Shown: positions 38,563 through 47,519 of the stretch, one piece after another
Layout of the letters: each line of letters begins with the position of its first letter
How positions within the stretch are numbered: the first letter of the stretch is position 1
Assembly (NCBI GenBank): GCA_964196195.1
Contig: CAXMSE010000063.1
Location: 1 to 57,515 of the forward strand
Reading direction: 5' to 3'
DNA length: 57,515 nucleotides
DNA from: OFTM10 sp964196195
GTDB taxonomy: Bacteria > Actinomycetota > Acidimicrobiia > Acidimicrobiales > Aldehydirespiratoraceae
Notes under the pieces: model-generated
Told to the model about the DNA's origin: nothing
The model's input: the letters and a program-made list of their open reading frames with translations, nothing else
Databases searched by the model: none
Program-made: the position numbers and the translations under genes

Positions 38563-40965
38563 ATGACTGATACCCAGAGTTTCACCGCCGCGTTCACTCG
38601 CGGCGATGGTAAGGATGCAACGTTTGAGGTGGGCAGGTTCGCCCCGCTCGCAGGTGGCTCTGTCACCGCAAGCATCGGCAACACCGTCGTTCTCGTCACC
38701 GCCACCGGTGCCAAGACGGCTCGTGAACATGCCGACTTCTTCCCCCTCACCGTCGATATCGAGGAGCGAATGTACGCCGCGGGCAAGATCCCCGGCTCGT
38801 TCTTCCGTCGTGAGGCCCGAGCCGGCGAGCGGGCGATTCTCACCTGCCGCCTGATCGACCGCCCCCTGCGTCCCGCATTCCCCGACGGTTACCGCAACGA
38901 GGTCCACGTGGTGGGCACCATTCTCGGCGCCGACCAACACAATCCCTACGACGTCCTGGCCCTCAACGCGGCTTCGCTCGCGCTGTGCCTCTCACCGGTT
39001 CCGTTCGACGGGCCGCTTGGCGCGGTGCGTATGTGCTGGTCCGCTGACGGCGAGTGGATTCCTTTCCCGACCTATGAGGAGTCCGACGAGTCGGCCTTCG
39101 ACATGGTCGTGGCCGGCCGCCTGGCCGGCGACGATGTCGCGGTGATGATGGTCGAGGCAGGCGGCACCGGAAACTCGTGGAACCTCTACGAGAACGGCAC
39201 CCCCAAGGTGGACGAGGACGTCCTCGCCGGCGGGCTCGAGGCCTGCAAGGTGTGGATCCGCGAGATGATCGAACTGCAGCAGCAGGCGATCGATGCCGCG
39301 GGCACCATCACCAAGATGGATCCCCCGACCGTTACCGACTACACCGATGAGATCTTCGCCGCAGTCGAGGCAGCCGCAGGTGAGCGCATCGCCGAGAGCC
39401 AGAAGATCGCCGACAAGACCGCCCGTCAGGACGCCGAAGGCGAGCTGAAGGACGCGGTTGTTGCCGAACTCGAAGGCCAGTTCGAAGACAACGCCGATGC
39501 TGTCAAGCAGATCAAGAACGCCATTCGTTCGATCACCAAGGCGGTCGTGCGTAAGCGCATCGTCTCAGAAGGCATCCGCATCGACGGTCGCAAGACCAAC
39601 GAGCTGCGCAAGGTCACCAGCGAAGTCGGGGTCATCGCGACCGCTCATGGTTCGGGCCTCTTCCAGCGTGGTGAGACCCAGGTCCTCAACTTCACGACTC
39701 TCGGCATGGGCCGTAGCGACATGATGATCGACGACATCTCGCCCACCGACAAGAAGCGCTACTTCCACCACTACAACTTCCCGCCCTTCTCCACCGGCGA
39801 GACCGGGTTCATGCGTGGGCCCAAGCGCCGTGAGATTGGTCATGGTGCGCTCGCCGAGCGTGCGGTGTTCCCGGTTGTTCCCTCGTTCGAAGAGTGGCCC
39901 TACACGGTTCGCACCGTCTCTGAGGTCATGGCATCCAATGGCTCGAGCTCGATGGGCTCGGTGTGTGGTTCCACCCTGTCGCTCATGGACGCCGGCGTCC
40001 CGATCAAGGCTCCCGTAGCCGGCATCGCGATGGGCCTTGTCCACGCGGAAGGTGAATACGTCACCCTCACCGACATTCTCGGTGCGGAGGACGCCTTCGG
40101 CGACATGGACTTCAAGGTCGCAGGCACCACCGACTTCGTCACCGCTTTGCAGCTCGACACGAAGATTTCGGGCATTCCCGCCACTGTGCTCGCCGGCGCG
40201 TTGCAGCAGGCCAAGGAAGCCCGCCTCGACATCCTCGACATCATGGCCGAGGCCATCGCCGAGCCCCGCGAAGAGGTGCGCGACACCGCGCCGAAGATCC
40301 TCGCCTTCGAGATTCCGATCGAGAAGATCGGCGAGATCATCGGCCCCAAGGGCAAGGTCATCAACTCGATCCAGCAGGAGACCGGTGCCGACATCTCCGT
40401 CGACGACGATGGGATGGTCGGGGTTGTCTCGATCGCCTCGGTCGACAGTGCCAAGGTCGCCGAAGCCGAGCGCCAGATCCAGCTGATTCTCGATCCGCCC
40501 ACCGCTGGTGTCGGCGAGACCTATCAGGGTCGTGTCGTCAACATCACCAAGTTCGGTGCGTTCGTCAACATCCTGCCCGGCCGTGATGGCCTGCTCCACA
40601 TCTCCAAGATCGGTGGCGGCAAGCGCATCGATCGGGTGGAAGATGTACTCGAGCTCGGTCAGGAGATCGAGGTCCTGGTCGAAGATGTCGACCCCAACGG
40701 CAAGATCTCCCTCAAGATGGCCGGCGACGGTCCTGCCTCTTCGGGCGGCGGCGAGTCGTCCGGGCGACGCGACCGCGCCCCGCGCAGCGAGGCTCCGGCC
40801 GAGGCCGAAGCTGAGGTTGAGGCTGAGAGCGATCATGAGTCCGTTTCCTTCGAAGCGGCTTTCGACGAGGAGCTCTCCGGTGAGTTCGGCGACCTCGGTC
40901 CTGAAGCCCCCCGCCGTGGTGGCGGTGGTGGTGGACGTGGTCGCGGAGGCCGCGGTCGCAGGTGA
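38563..40965 (+). CDS. pnp: polynucleotide phosphorylase
   Basis: A 3'-5' phosphorolytic exoribonuclease of the RNA degradosome. Two RNase PH domains are visible, with FFRREARAGERAIL and RLIDRPLRP in the first and FTTLGMGRSDMMIDD..., RREIGHGALAERA in the second. A KH domain (IIGPKGKVINSIQQETGA, about 590-640) and an S1 domain (GRVVNITKFGAFVNILPGRDG, about 655-725) follow. An Arg/Gly/Glu-rich tail ends GGGGRGRGGRGRR, as in actinobacterial enzymes. The length is 800 residues. ATG 38563 has GGAG 8 nt upstream; a longer reading from 38506 lacks support. The stop overlaps the M16 protease start as GTGA. Confidence 0.96.
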   Translation: MTDTQSFTAAFTRGDGKDATFEVGRFAPLAGGSVTASIGNTVVLVTATGAKTAREHADFFPLTVDIEERMYAAGKIPGSFFRREARAGERAILTCRLIDRPLRPAFPDGYRNEVHVVGTILGADQHNPYDVLALNAASLALCLSPVPFDGPLGAVRMCWSADGEWIPFPTYEESDESAFDMVVAGRLAGDDVAVMMVEAGGTGNSWNLYENGTPKVDEDVLAGGLEACKVWIREMIELQQQAIDAAGTITKMDPPTVTDYTDEIFAAVEAAAGERIAESQKIADKTARQDAEGELKDAVVAELEGQFEDNADAVKQIKNAIRSITKAVVRKRIVSEGIRIDGRKTNELRKVTSEVGVIATAHGSGLFQRGETQVLNFTTLGMGRSDMMIDDISPTDKKRYFHHYNFPPFSTGETGFMRGPKRREIGHGALAERAVFPVVPSFEEWPYTVRTVSEVMASNGSSSMGSVCGSTLSLMDAGVPIKAPVAGIAMGLVHAEGEYVTLTDILGAEDAFGDMDFKVAGTTDFVTALQLDTKISGIPATVLAGALQQAKEARLDILDIMAEAIAEPREEVRDTAPKILAFEIPIEKIGEIIGPKGKVINSIQQETGADISVDDDGMVGVVSIASVDSAKVAEAERQIQLILDPPTAGVGETYQGRVVNITKFGAFVNILPGRDGLLHISKIGGGKRIDRVEDVLELGQEIEVLVEDVDPNGKISLKMAGDGPASSGGGESSGRRDRAPRSEAPAEAEAEVEAESDHESVSFEAAFDEELSGEFGDLGPEAPRRGGGGGGRGRGGRGRR

Positions 40966-42236
40966 ACCCGAGTGATCTGATCCGAGCGGCGTCGGACTCG
41001 GTATGCGAGTCCGACGCCATCCGGGTCAGTCGCCTCGATGGCGGTCTTCGAGTTGTCACCGAGTCGATGCCTTCATCGCGCTCGGCTGCAGTCGGTGTGT
41101 GGGTCGGCATCGGCAATCGCGACGAGCCGAAACGGCTCGCCGGCGTCTCCCACTTCCTCGAGCACCTGCTCTTCAAGGGCAGCTCGACTCGCACTTCTCG
41201 CGATATCGCCGAAGGCATCGATGCCACCGGCGGCGATCTCAACGCGTTCACGTCGAAGGAATACACGGCATTTCACGCTCGTGTGCCTGCCTGGGAGCTC
41301 GACTTCGGTCTCGATACCTTGCTCGATGTCATCGTCGACCCTGGCTTCTCCGACGCGGAGGTCGACGCCGAGCGCCAGGTGATTCTCGAGGAACTGGCCT
41401 GGAGCGCAGATACGCCCGACGATGTCGTCCACGGTGTGCTGGCCGAGAGCCTTTTCCCTGATCACCCTCTCGGTTGGGAGGTGCTCGGGAGCCAGGAGTC
41501 GGTCAGGTCGATGAGCGCGGCCGACATTCGGGCCTTCCATCACGAGTGGTATCGGCGGGCCAACCTGGTCTTCTCGGTGGTCGGCCCCATCGATCACGAC
41601 GAGGTGGTGAATCGCGTCGATTCCGCACTGGCCGGCGTTGCCGCGGGTCAGCGCCCTCACCGAATGGCCCCCGAGGGAGAAATTCGCCCCCTCATGCACA
41701 CCGAGCGTTCGATCGAGCAATCTCATCTCGCCCAGGGTTGGCGCGCACCGGGCCAGCACAGCGACGACCGCTACACCTTGGCGGTGGCGAGCCAGCTCCT
41801 CGGCGGCGGCTGGTCGAGTCGGCTCTTCCAGGAGATCCGCGAAAAGCGCGGCCTCAGCTATTCGGTGTTTTCATCGGTCGGTGCCTACAACGACACCGGC
41901 ACGATGTCGATCTATGCCGCCACCGCGCCCGAGCGCATGGCCGAACTCACACGAGTTGTCGACGACCAGCTCGAAGATCTCGCCACCAACGGGCCGGGGG
42001 AACGCGAGCTCGAGGTGGCAAGGGGCGGGTTTGAGGGAGCCACGGTTCTCGGCTTGGAGGACGCCGGCAGCCGCATGGCTCGCCTGGCCACCAACGTCCT
42101 GGTCCGTGACCGCGTAGTGGGCGTCGACGAGTACCTCACCGCCGTACACGCCGTCACGGCCGCAGATGTGCAGAGGGTGCTGGCGGGAGTCGTCGAAGGG
42201 CCAAGGGCCCGGTCGGTCGTAGGCCCCGGCGACTGA
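40962..42236 (+). CDS. M16-family zinc protease (PepR-like)
   Basis: A 424-residue pitrilysin-fold protease. The inverted zinc motif HFLEH is at residues 64-68 with the third ligand Glu in ERQVILEEL near residue 144. The second, inactive half contains the family RSL/RY pattern QLLGGGWSSRLFQEIREKRGLSYSV. Processing-peptidase-like members are usually placed immediately after pnp in actinobacteria, as here, often named pepR. Its natural substrates are unknown; signal- or small-peptide turnover is commonly proposed. GTG overlaps the pnp stop, showing translational coupling. Confidence 0.9.
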   Translation: MNPSDLIRAASDSVCESDAIRVSRLDGGLRVVTESMPSSRSAAVGVWVGIGNRDEPKRLAGVSHFLEHLLFKGSSTRTSRDIAEGIDATGGDLNAFTSKEYTAFHARVPAWELDFGLDTLLDVIVDPGFSDAEVDAERQVILEELAWSADTPDDVVHGVLAESLFPDHPLGWEVLGSQESVRSMSAADIRAFHHEWYRRANLVFSVVGPIDHDEVVNRVDSALAGVAAGQRPHRMAPEGEIRPLMHTERSIEQSHLAQGWRAPGQHSDDRYTLAVASQLLGGGWSSRLFQEIREKRGLSYSVFSSVGAYNDTGTMSIYAATAPERMAELTRVVDDQLEDLATNGPGERELEVARGGFEGATVLGLEDAGSRMARLATNVLVRDRVVGVDEYLTAVHAVTAADVQRVLAGVVEGPRARSVVGPGD

Positions 42237-42245
42237 CGTCTCGGG

Positions 42246-42707
42246 TCAGGCTCCCGGCTTCCACACCATCAGGTAGAGCTGCACCACGAGAAGGGCGGTG
42301 ATCGCCATGCCCGCGATCGCAAGCTTCCGTTCGGTTGCTTCGTTGCCCTCACCGGCGGCGATGGCCTTCTCAGAAGGGCGGATAATGGCGTGGAGAAGGC
42401 CGTTCATGGCGATCCAGGCGATGAACGCTGCTGCCAGCCAGCCGTCCGACATCGAAAACGTTTCGTCGGACATGCCCGCCACGCCAAATCCCAGCAGGCC
42501 CGTGACGATGAGAGCCGACCCGTAGATCCGCTGAGAATTGGTGGCCATGTAGCTGAACACCTTCGGTCGGTCGGCGAGACCATCGGCCTTCATCTGGGCG
42601 CTGAGCACCGGATGGACGAAGGCCGGCGCGAAGGCTGCGATCGCGGTGAGGATGTGCAGCAGGAGCATGATGTTGTACGGCGTGTCGCCGACGGAGGAGA
42701 AAATCAT
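42246..42707 (-). CDS. four-helix membrane protein, unknown
   Basis: A 153-residue protein with four clear hydrophobic helices (about residues 12-36, 62-82, 90-110 and 130-148) and a start IFSSVGDTPYNIMLLLHILTAIAA that resembles DUF2269-type membrane proteins. This match is weak. It is transcribed against the M16 gene (9-bp gap) and away from dapB. TACAGT lies 6 nt before the ATG at 42707. Longer readings on this strand into the dapB region are artefacts. Confidence 0.68.
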   Translation of the reverse strand: MIFSSVGDTPYNIMLLLHILTAIAAFAPAFVHPVLSAQMKADGLADRPKVFSYMATNSQRIYGSALIVTGLLGFGVAGMSDETFSMSDGWLAAAFIAWIAMNGLLHAIIRPSEKAIAAGEGNEATERKLAIAGMAITALLVVQLYLMVWKPGA

Positions 42708-42713
42708 GTCGTG

Positions 42714-42719
42714 ACTGTA
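42714..42719 (-). promoter_or_regulatory. candidate -10 (TACAGT) of the membrane protein gene
   Basis: The minus-strand TACAGT ends 6 nt before ATG 42707 and fits TANNNT with leaderless spacing. Confidence 0.4.
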
Positions 42720-42762
42720 GCGACCCCGACGTGTGAGTCGGTGCGCGGCGGGAGGTGGCCAG

Positions 42763-42768
42763 TAGTCT
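42763..42768 (+). promoter_or_regulatory. dapB: candidate -10 (TAGTCT) of dapB
   Basis: TAGTCT ends 6 nt before ATG 42775. It lies 43 bp from the oppositely oriented -10 of the membrane protein gene, so both promoters share one short spacer. Confidence 0.42.
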
Positions 42769-42774
42769 GCGCAC

Positions 42775-43503
42775 ATGATCCGAGTGGGAGTGGTTGGTGC
42801 TGGCGGGCGCATGGGGCAGGAGGTCTGTCGTGCGGTCGACTCCGACCCCGCAACCCAACTCGTGGCTGGAGTGGATGTGGACGACTCTCTCGAGCTGCTC
42901 ATCGAGGCCGGGGTCGAGGTGCTCGTCGACTTCACGGTGCTCGAGGCCGCTCGCCACACCTTGCGGTTTGCGGCCGTCAACGGCATCCACGCGGTGGTTG
43001 GCACCTCGGGACTCGCCGAAGAGGATCTCGCTGAGATCCGGGGTGCATTCACCTCGAGCAATGCCCTCATCGCGCCCAACTTCGCGGTCGGCGCGGTGCT
43101 GATGATCCGCATGGCGGAGCTCGCCGCCCCCCATTTCGACACCGCTGAGGTCATCGAGTTCCATCACGACAACAAGATCGACGCGCCGTCGGGCACTGCC
43201 ACCCACACTGCCGAACGTATGGCGGCCGCGTCCGATGAGTGGGGCACCGACCCAACTCGGCACGAGGTCTATCCGGGAGCGAGGGGCGGGTTGGGGCCGG
43301 CCGGCATCCGTGTGCACTCCGTGCGAATGAGAGGAGCGGTCGCCAACCAGGAAGTAATCCTCGGCACCACCGGCCAGACGCTCACGATCCGACACGACAC
43401 CGTCGACCGCACCTCATTCATGCCCGGGGTCCTCCTCGGGGTGAAGCGGATCGCCGACTTTCCGGGTGTGACGGTGGGTCTCGACACATATCTCGGGCTC
43501 TAG
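42775..43503 (+). CDS. dapB: 4-hydroxy-tetrahydrodipicolinate reductase
   Basis: Reduces 4-hydroxy-tetrahydrodipicolinate with NAD(P)H in lysine and meso-diaminopimelate synthesis, needed for peptidoglycan. The dinucleotide fold VGVVGAGGRMG is at residues 4-14. The catalytic region EVIEFHHDNKIDAPSGTA contains the conserved His-His and Lys. The C-terminal HDTVDRTSFMPGVL is typical. The length of 242 residues is normal. SURF1 and a regulator-like gene separate it from dapA, which supplies the substrate. Confidence 0.95.
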   Translation: MIRVGVVGAGGRMGQEVCRAVDSDPATQLVAGVDVDDSLELLIEAGVEVLVDFTVLEAARHTLRFAAVNGIHAVVGTSGLAEEDLAEIRGAFTSSNALIAPNFAVGAVLMIRMAELAAPHFDTAEVIEFHHDNKIDAPSGTATHTAERMAAASDEWGTDPTRHEVYPGARGGLGPAGIRVHSVRMRGAVANQEVILGTTGQTLTIRHDTVDRTSFMPGVLLGVKRIADFPGVTVGLDTYLGL

Positions 43504-43520
43504 GCGCTCCCCACCCGCTC

Positions 43521-44237
43521 GTGCGGTCTCTCCTGACACCCAAGTGGCTCTTATCGCACCTCTTCGTGGTGGTAATGGTGGCCGTGATGGTGAACCTGGC
43601 GCTCTGGCAGCTGGCCCGCCTCGACGACACCCGTGCCGGCAACGATGAGATTCGTGCCGCCTCTGAGGCCGCGCCGGCGATAATCGAGGATCTCCTGTCC
43701 GGCGAACAGCCGCCGCTCGATCACACCGCCACCGTGGTGGAAGGGACCTATCTCGACGATCTGTCGTTCCTCGTCGCCAACCGCACGTTCGACACTCGTG
43801 CCGGGAGCTGGCTCGCCACGCCGGTCCTGCTCGGCGACGGGCGCGTGGTGGTGGTATCGAGAGGTTGGGTGCCCCGCCTGTGGATCGCGGGTGCCGATGC
43901 TCGTGTTGTGTCGACGCCCGCGGGACCGGTGCGGGTGAACGGTCGGGTGTTCAGCAGTGTCGGCGGTGGCCGCATCGGGTCAGGCAGCGGCGGCTACGCG
44001 GAGGTGAGCAGGGTCGACCTCGACGCCGTGAGCGAAGTCATCGGGCTCGAAGTTGTCGACCTCTGGGTGCAGCTCGAGGCGCAGGTGCCCGCAGCGGGTG
44101 ATCTGCCCGTGCCGGTGCCGCCGCCCACTCTCGATGACGGACCCCACCTCTCCTACGCGTTCCAGTGGTTCTTCTTTTCGCTGGGCGCGGTGGTGGTGTA
44201 CGTCCTGATCCTGCGGCGCCGCCTCCGCGATGAGTGA
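43521..44237 (+). CDS. SURF1-family cytochrome oxidase assembly protein
   Basis: A membrane protein involved in heme-copper cytochrome oxidase maturation. It has one N-terminal helix (about residues 10-26, SHLFVVVMVAVMVNLALWQL) and one C-terminal helix (about residues 214-232, FQWFFFSLGAVVVYVLIL) around an external domain. The family blocks LWQLARLDD and VSRGWVPRLW are clear, as is AFQWFFF near the end. GTG 43521 is the first start after the dapB stop that fits the family (RSLLTPKWLLSH). Longer readings enter dapB. It gives 238 residues. Its stop overlaps the next gene by 8 bp. Confidence 0.85.
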   Translation: MRSLLTPKWLLSHLFVVVMVAVMVNLALWQLARLDDTRAGNDEIRAASEAAPAIIEDLLSGEQPPLDHTATVVEGTYLDDLSFLVANRTFDTRAGSWLATPVLLGDGRVVVVSRGWVPRLWIAGADARVVSTPAGPVRVNGRVFSSVGGGRIGSGSGGYAEVSRVDLDAVSEVIGLEVVDLWVQLEAQVPAAGDLPVPVPPPTLDDGPHLSYAFQWFFFSLGAVVVYVLILRRRLRDE

Positions 44238-44811
44238 CTTCGATCTTCTCACCCTGCTCGCGGTAAGGCTCCGGAGCAGGGGTAGCGCTGATGCGATACG
44301 CGTCACGGTGCAGGACCTTTCGGGACGGACCGAGGTAGACATCGCCAGCGAGCTCGTGGCCGCAGCTGTCGACGGCCAGATTCGAACGCGAGGTGAAGAG
44401 GGTCGGAGATCGCTCACTCCGGCGGGCGAGGCAGAACTGTCGGCCCTGCTCGCTGCCGACTGCTACCGGGCCGGCCGGGCCGCACTGGTAACCGGCTATG
44501 AGGCGTTTCTGCCTCTGAACCGACGCTTTCTGGCGGCGTGCCAAGCATGGCAGGACAACGCTCCCCGTGTGGCCGGGCTCGAAGTGTTTGCCGAGCTCAC
44601 CCAGCTGATTGGTCCCGTCCTCGACGCCCTCACCCACCGCCGCTCCCGTTTCGGGAGTTACCGCGGCCGACTGGCCACCGCCGTCGAGCGGGCCGGGACT
44701 GATTCTCGGTGGGTCGACTCACCCCAGATCGACAGCGTCCACACCGTGTGGTTCGAGCTGCACGAACACCTCCTTGCCACCTTGGGAAAGGACCGCACGG
44801 CCGAGAGGTGA
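44230..44811 (+). CDS. putative winged-helix regulator-like protein
   Basis: A 193-residue protein. The N-terminal ~75 residues look like a winged helix: FDLLTLLAVRLRSRGSADAI, then VDIASELVAAAVDGQI and a wing strand ending RSLTPAGEAELSALL, a MarR-type feature. The rest (RRFLAACQAWQ, LIGPVLDALTHRRSRFGSYRGRL) is helical and unrecognised. It overlaps the SURF1 gene by 8 bp and is followed by dapA. It could regulate neighbours or act as a conserved accessory protein. Assignment is tentative. Confidence 0.6.
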   Translation: MSDFDLLTLLAVRLRSRGSADAIRVTVQDLSGRTEVDIASELVAAAVDGQIRTRGEEGRRSLTPAGEAELSALLAADCYRAGRAALVTGYEAFLPLNRRFLAACQAWQDNAPRVAGLEVFAELTQLIGPVLDALTHRRSRFGSYRGRLATAVERAGTDSRWVDSPQIDSVHTVWFELHEHLLATLGKDRTAER

Positions 44812-44868
44812 GGTGTCCGCCGCCGGAATTGGTCGGTATCGGGCGCTCGGCGTGGCACCATTGGTCTC

Positions 44869-45774
44869 ATGAACTCCGTATCTCCGCGTGCCACGTTCGG
44901 GCGGGTCCTCACCGCCATGGTGACCCCGTTCAACTCCGACGGGTCCGTCGATCTCGACGGCGCTCAAACCCTGGCGAAGTACCTCACCACCGAGGGCGGC
45001 AACGATGGCCTTGTCGTCGTCGGAACCACCGGAGAGAGCCCCACCCTCAGCCAGGACGAGCAGATCGCGGTTGTCGAGGCCGTGGTGGAGGCAGTCGACA
45101 AGCCGGTGGTCGCCGGCGCGGGCAGCAACGACACCGCGGTGGCGGTCAAGAACGCCGAGCGTTCCGCCGAGGTGGGAGCCGCAGGTCTACTGCACGTCGC
45201 GGGCTACTACAACCGGCCCTCCCAGGCCGGCCTCTACGAGAACTTCAGGGTGTGCGCGGAGGCCACCGATCTGCCGGTCGTGCTCTACGACATCCCGGGC
45301 CGAACGGGTCGCAAGATCGCAACCCGAACGATGCTCGATCTGTTCACCAACGTGCCCAACATCATCGCGGTGAAGGATGCAGCGGGAAACCCTGCCGAAA
45401 CCGCCAGCCTGCTTTCTCTCGCGCCCGAGGGCACCGAGGTCTACAGCGGCGACGATGGCCTCACCCTGCCCTTGCTGGCGGTCGGAGCGGTCGGAGCGAT
45501 CGGTGTCGCCACCCACTGGATAGGGAACGAGACCCGAGACATGATGAACGCATTTTTCAGCGGCGACGTGGCGCGGGCCACCGCCATAAACCGACGACTC
45601 ATCCCGAGCTACCAGTTCGAAACCGGCGACGAGGCTCCCAACCCGGTGCCTTCGAAGGCGATGATGCGGGTCCTCGGCCTGCCAGCCGGACCCTGCCGGC
45701 TGCCGATGGGGCCCGAGCCCGACTGGTTGGAAGCAGAAGCAAAGTCCGTGCTCGCCGCTCTCGGGCGGGGCTGA
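44869..45774 (+). CDS. dapA: 4-hydroxy-tetrahydrodipicolinate synthase
   Basis: Condenses pyruvate with aspartate semialdehyde, the first committed step of the lysine/diaminopimelate branch. It is a class I aldolase TIM barrel. The Schiff-base lysine is Lys169 in NIIAVKDAAG, the tyrosine of the proton relay is Tyr140 in VVLYDIPGRTG, and the TTGE site is at 53-56. At 301 residues it has normal length. The RNase J gene follows after 1 bp, the frequent actinobacterial dapA-rnj order. The spacing from dapB by SURF1 and a regulator gene is unusual. Confidence 0.95.
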   Translation: MNSVSPRATFGRVLTAMVTPFNSDGSVDLDGAQTLAKYLTTEGGNDGLVVVGTTGESPTLSQDEQIAVVEAVVEAVDKPVVAGAGSNDTAVAVKNAERSAEVGAAGLLHVAGYYNRPSQAGLYENFRVCAEATDLPVVLYDIPGRTGRKIATRTMLDLFTNVPNIIAVKDAAGNPAETASLLSLAPEGTEVYSGDDGLTLPLLAVGAVGAIGVATHWIGNETRDMMNAFFSGDVARATAINRRLIPSYQFETGDEAPNPVPSKAMMRVLGLPAGPCRLPMGPEPDWLEAEAKSVLAALGRG

Positions 45775-45775
45775 G

Positions 45776-47437
45776 ATGGCTGCTCCCGTCACCATCACGT
45801 TCCTCGGCGGGCTTGGTGAGATCGGCCGCAACTGTGCCGCGATCGAGACCGAGGGCCGGATCGTCGTGCTCGACTGTGGCCAGATGTTCGGCGGCGACGA
45901 CCTCCCGGGTGTCGATTCGGTCCTGCCCGATCTGAGCTGGCTGATCGACAACGCCGACCGCGTCGAGGCCTGCATCGCCACCCACGCCCACGAGGACCAC
46001 ATCGGGGCTCTGCCCCACCTCCTCGAGCACATGTCGTTGCCCATCTACGGCTCCCGCTTCACGCTCGGGATGATCGATCACAAGCTGAGAGAGGCGGGCC
46101 TGTCCAAGAAGGCAGACCTGCGCGAAATCCACGATCGCGACCGCCTTGATGTAGGACCCTTCGATTGCGAGTTCCTGCCCGTCACCCACTCGATCCCGTC
46201 AGGCAACATCACCGCCTTTCACACCGCCCAGGGAGTGATCCTCCATTCGAGCGATTTCAAGCTCGATCTCACGCCGGTGGATGGACGCCGCACCGATCTG
46301 TCTCGCATCGGAGCGCTCGGTTTCGACCCGGGTATCCGATTGATGTTGGCCGACTCCACCAACGCCGACCGTCCCGGATCCTCACGCTCTGAACGAGAGG
46401 TCGGTGGAGTACTCACCTCCCTGCTCCAGGGCCAGGATGGCCGCCGGGTGATCGTGGCCTCCTTCGCGAGCCACATCCACCGTCTCCAGCAGATCGCTGA
46501 TGCTGCGGTGGCCACCGGACGGGTGGTGGTCACCCTCGGCTTGTCGATGCGGCGCAATGTGAAGCTCGCCCGTGATGTGGGGATCTTGCGCATACCCGAT
46601 CACGCGATTCGCGATATCGAAGACATCGACGAGCTCGACCCGGAGCGCGTCTGTGTTGTGTGCACCGGCTCTCAGGGCGAGCCGCGGGCCGCTCTGACGA
46701 TGATGGCCAACGGCATGAGCAAGTGGATGCAGCTCACCGACAACGACACCGTCATCTTCAGCTCCCACCCCATTCCCGGAAACGAAGCCGCTGTCGCAGC
46801 GGTGCGCAACGGTCTGGCCAGGCACGGGGCGAAGGTGTTTCACAGTGGCCAGGTCGATGTCCACACCAGCGGCCATGGCAAGCAGCAGGAGCTGCAGACG
46901 CTGCACTCGGTGGCGGTGCCGGAGTGGTTTGTGCCGGTTCATGGTGAATACGCCCACCTGGTTGCTCACGCCGAGTTGGCGCGGGGTATGGGGATGGCCG
47001 ACGACCGGGTCATGCTCTGCGAAGACGGCGATCAGATCGTTCTCAGCGACAGCGGCTTGGAACATCTCGGTTCCGTTGGCGGCGAGCACCTCTATCTCGA
47101 TGGCACGGTCGGCGATCTCGGCAATATGGTGCTGGGGGAGCGGCGCACTCTCGGAGACGATGGTTTTGTCACCGTGGTGGTGCACGTCGACCTCGAACGG
47201 GGTGAAATTCTGGCTGGGCCCGATGTGGTGTCGCGGGGTTGGGTCGAGCAGCCCGCCCTCGTTGCCCACGAAACGGCAGTGGCTGATGCGGTGGAGCAGG
47301 AGCTGATGAAGGCTCTCGAGGATCCCGATGTCGACCTCAATCGGTTGGGCCAGATCACCCGCCGGGCCGCGGGGCGAACGGTCAATGATCGCACCCGCCG
47401 CCGGCCCATGATCGTGCCGGTGGTGCGCGAAGGCTGA
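45776..47437 (+). CDS. rnj: ribonuclease J
   Basis: A metallo-beta-lactamase/beta-CASP ribonuclease with 5'-3' exo- and endonuclease activity in mRNA decay and rRNA maturation. The start TITFLGGLGEIGRNC and the metal motif HAHEDH at 70-75 are typical, with a further H in LPVTHSIPSGN. The beta-CASP region with SSHPIPGNE and FVPVHGEYAHL and the C-terminal domain are present. The length of 553 residues matches RNase J of actinobacteria. It begins 1 bp after dapA and is followed by ftsK, the familiar dapA-rnj-ftsK arrangement. Confidence 0.95.
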   Translation: MAAPVTITFLGGLGEIGRNCAAIETEGRIVVLDCGQMFGGDDLPGVDSVLPDLSWLIDNADRVEACIATHAHEDHIGALPHLLEHMSLPIYGSRFTLGMIDHKLREAGLSKKADLREIHDRDRLDVGPFDCEFLPVTHSIPSGNITAFHTAQGVILHSSDFKLDLTPVDGRRTDLSRIGALGFDPGIRLMLADSTNADRPGSSRSEREVGGVLTSLLQGQDGRRVIVASFASHIHRLQQIADAAVATGRVVVTLGLSMRRNVKLARDVGILRIPDHAIRDIEDIDELDPERVCVVCTGSQGEPRAALTMMANGMSKWMQLTDNDTVIFSSHPIPGNEAAVAAVRNGLARHGAKVFHSGQVDVHTSGHGKQQELQTLHSVAVPEWFVPVHGEYAHLVAHAELARGMGMADDRVMLCEDGDQIVLSDSGLEHLGSVGGEHLYLDGTVGDLGNMVLGERRTLGDDGFVTVVVHVDLERGEILAGPDVVSRGWVEQPALVAHETAVADAVEQELMKALEDPDVDLNRLGQITRRAAGRTVNDRTRRRPMIVPVVREG

Positions 47438-47503
47438 GCCCCGAGCCGGCACCCCACTCCAGCGCGTGTCTCGGGGTGCCCCGGAGCCAGGGGAGCCCGC
47501 TGA

Positions 47504-47509
47504 TAGTTT
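47504..47509 (+). promoter_or_regulatory. ftsK: possible -10 (TAGTTT) of ftsK
   Basis: TAGTTT ends 10 nt before GTG 47520. It could give a near-leaderless ftsK transcript; weaker than the 5-8 nt cases. Confidence 0.28.
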
Positions 47510-47519
47510 TGCTTGCACT

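Noticed and set aside
39565..40836. 423-codon minus-strand open frame over pnp
   Set aside because: Asp/Leu/Gly-rich shadow of the KH and S1 region of pnp.
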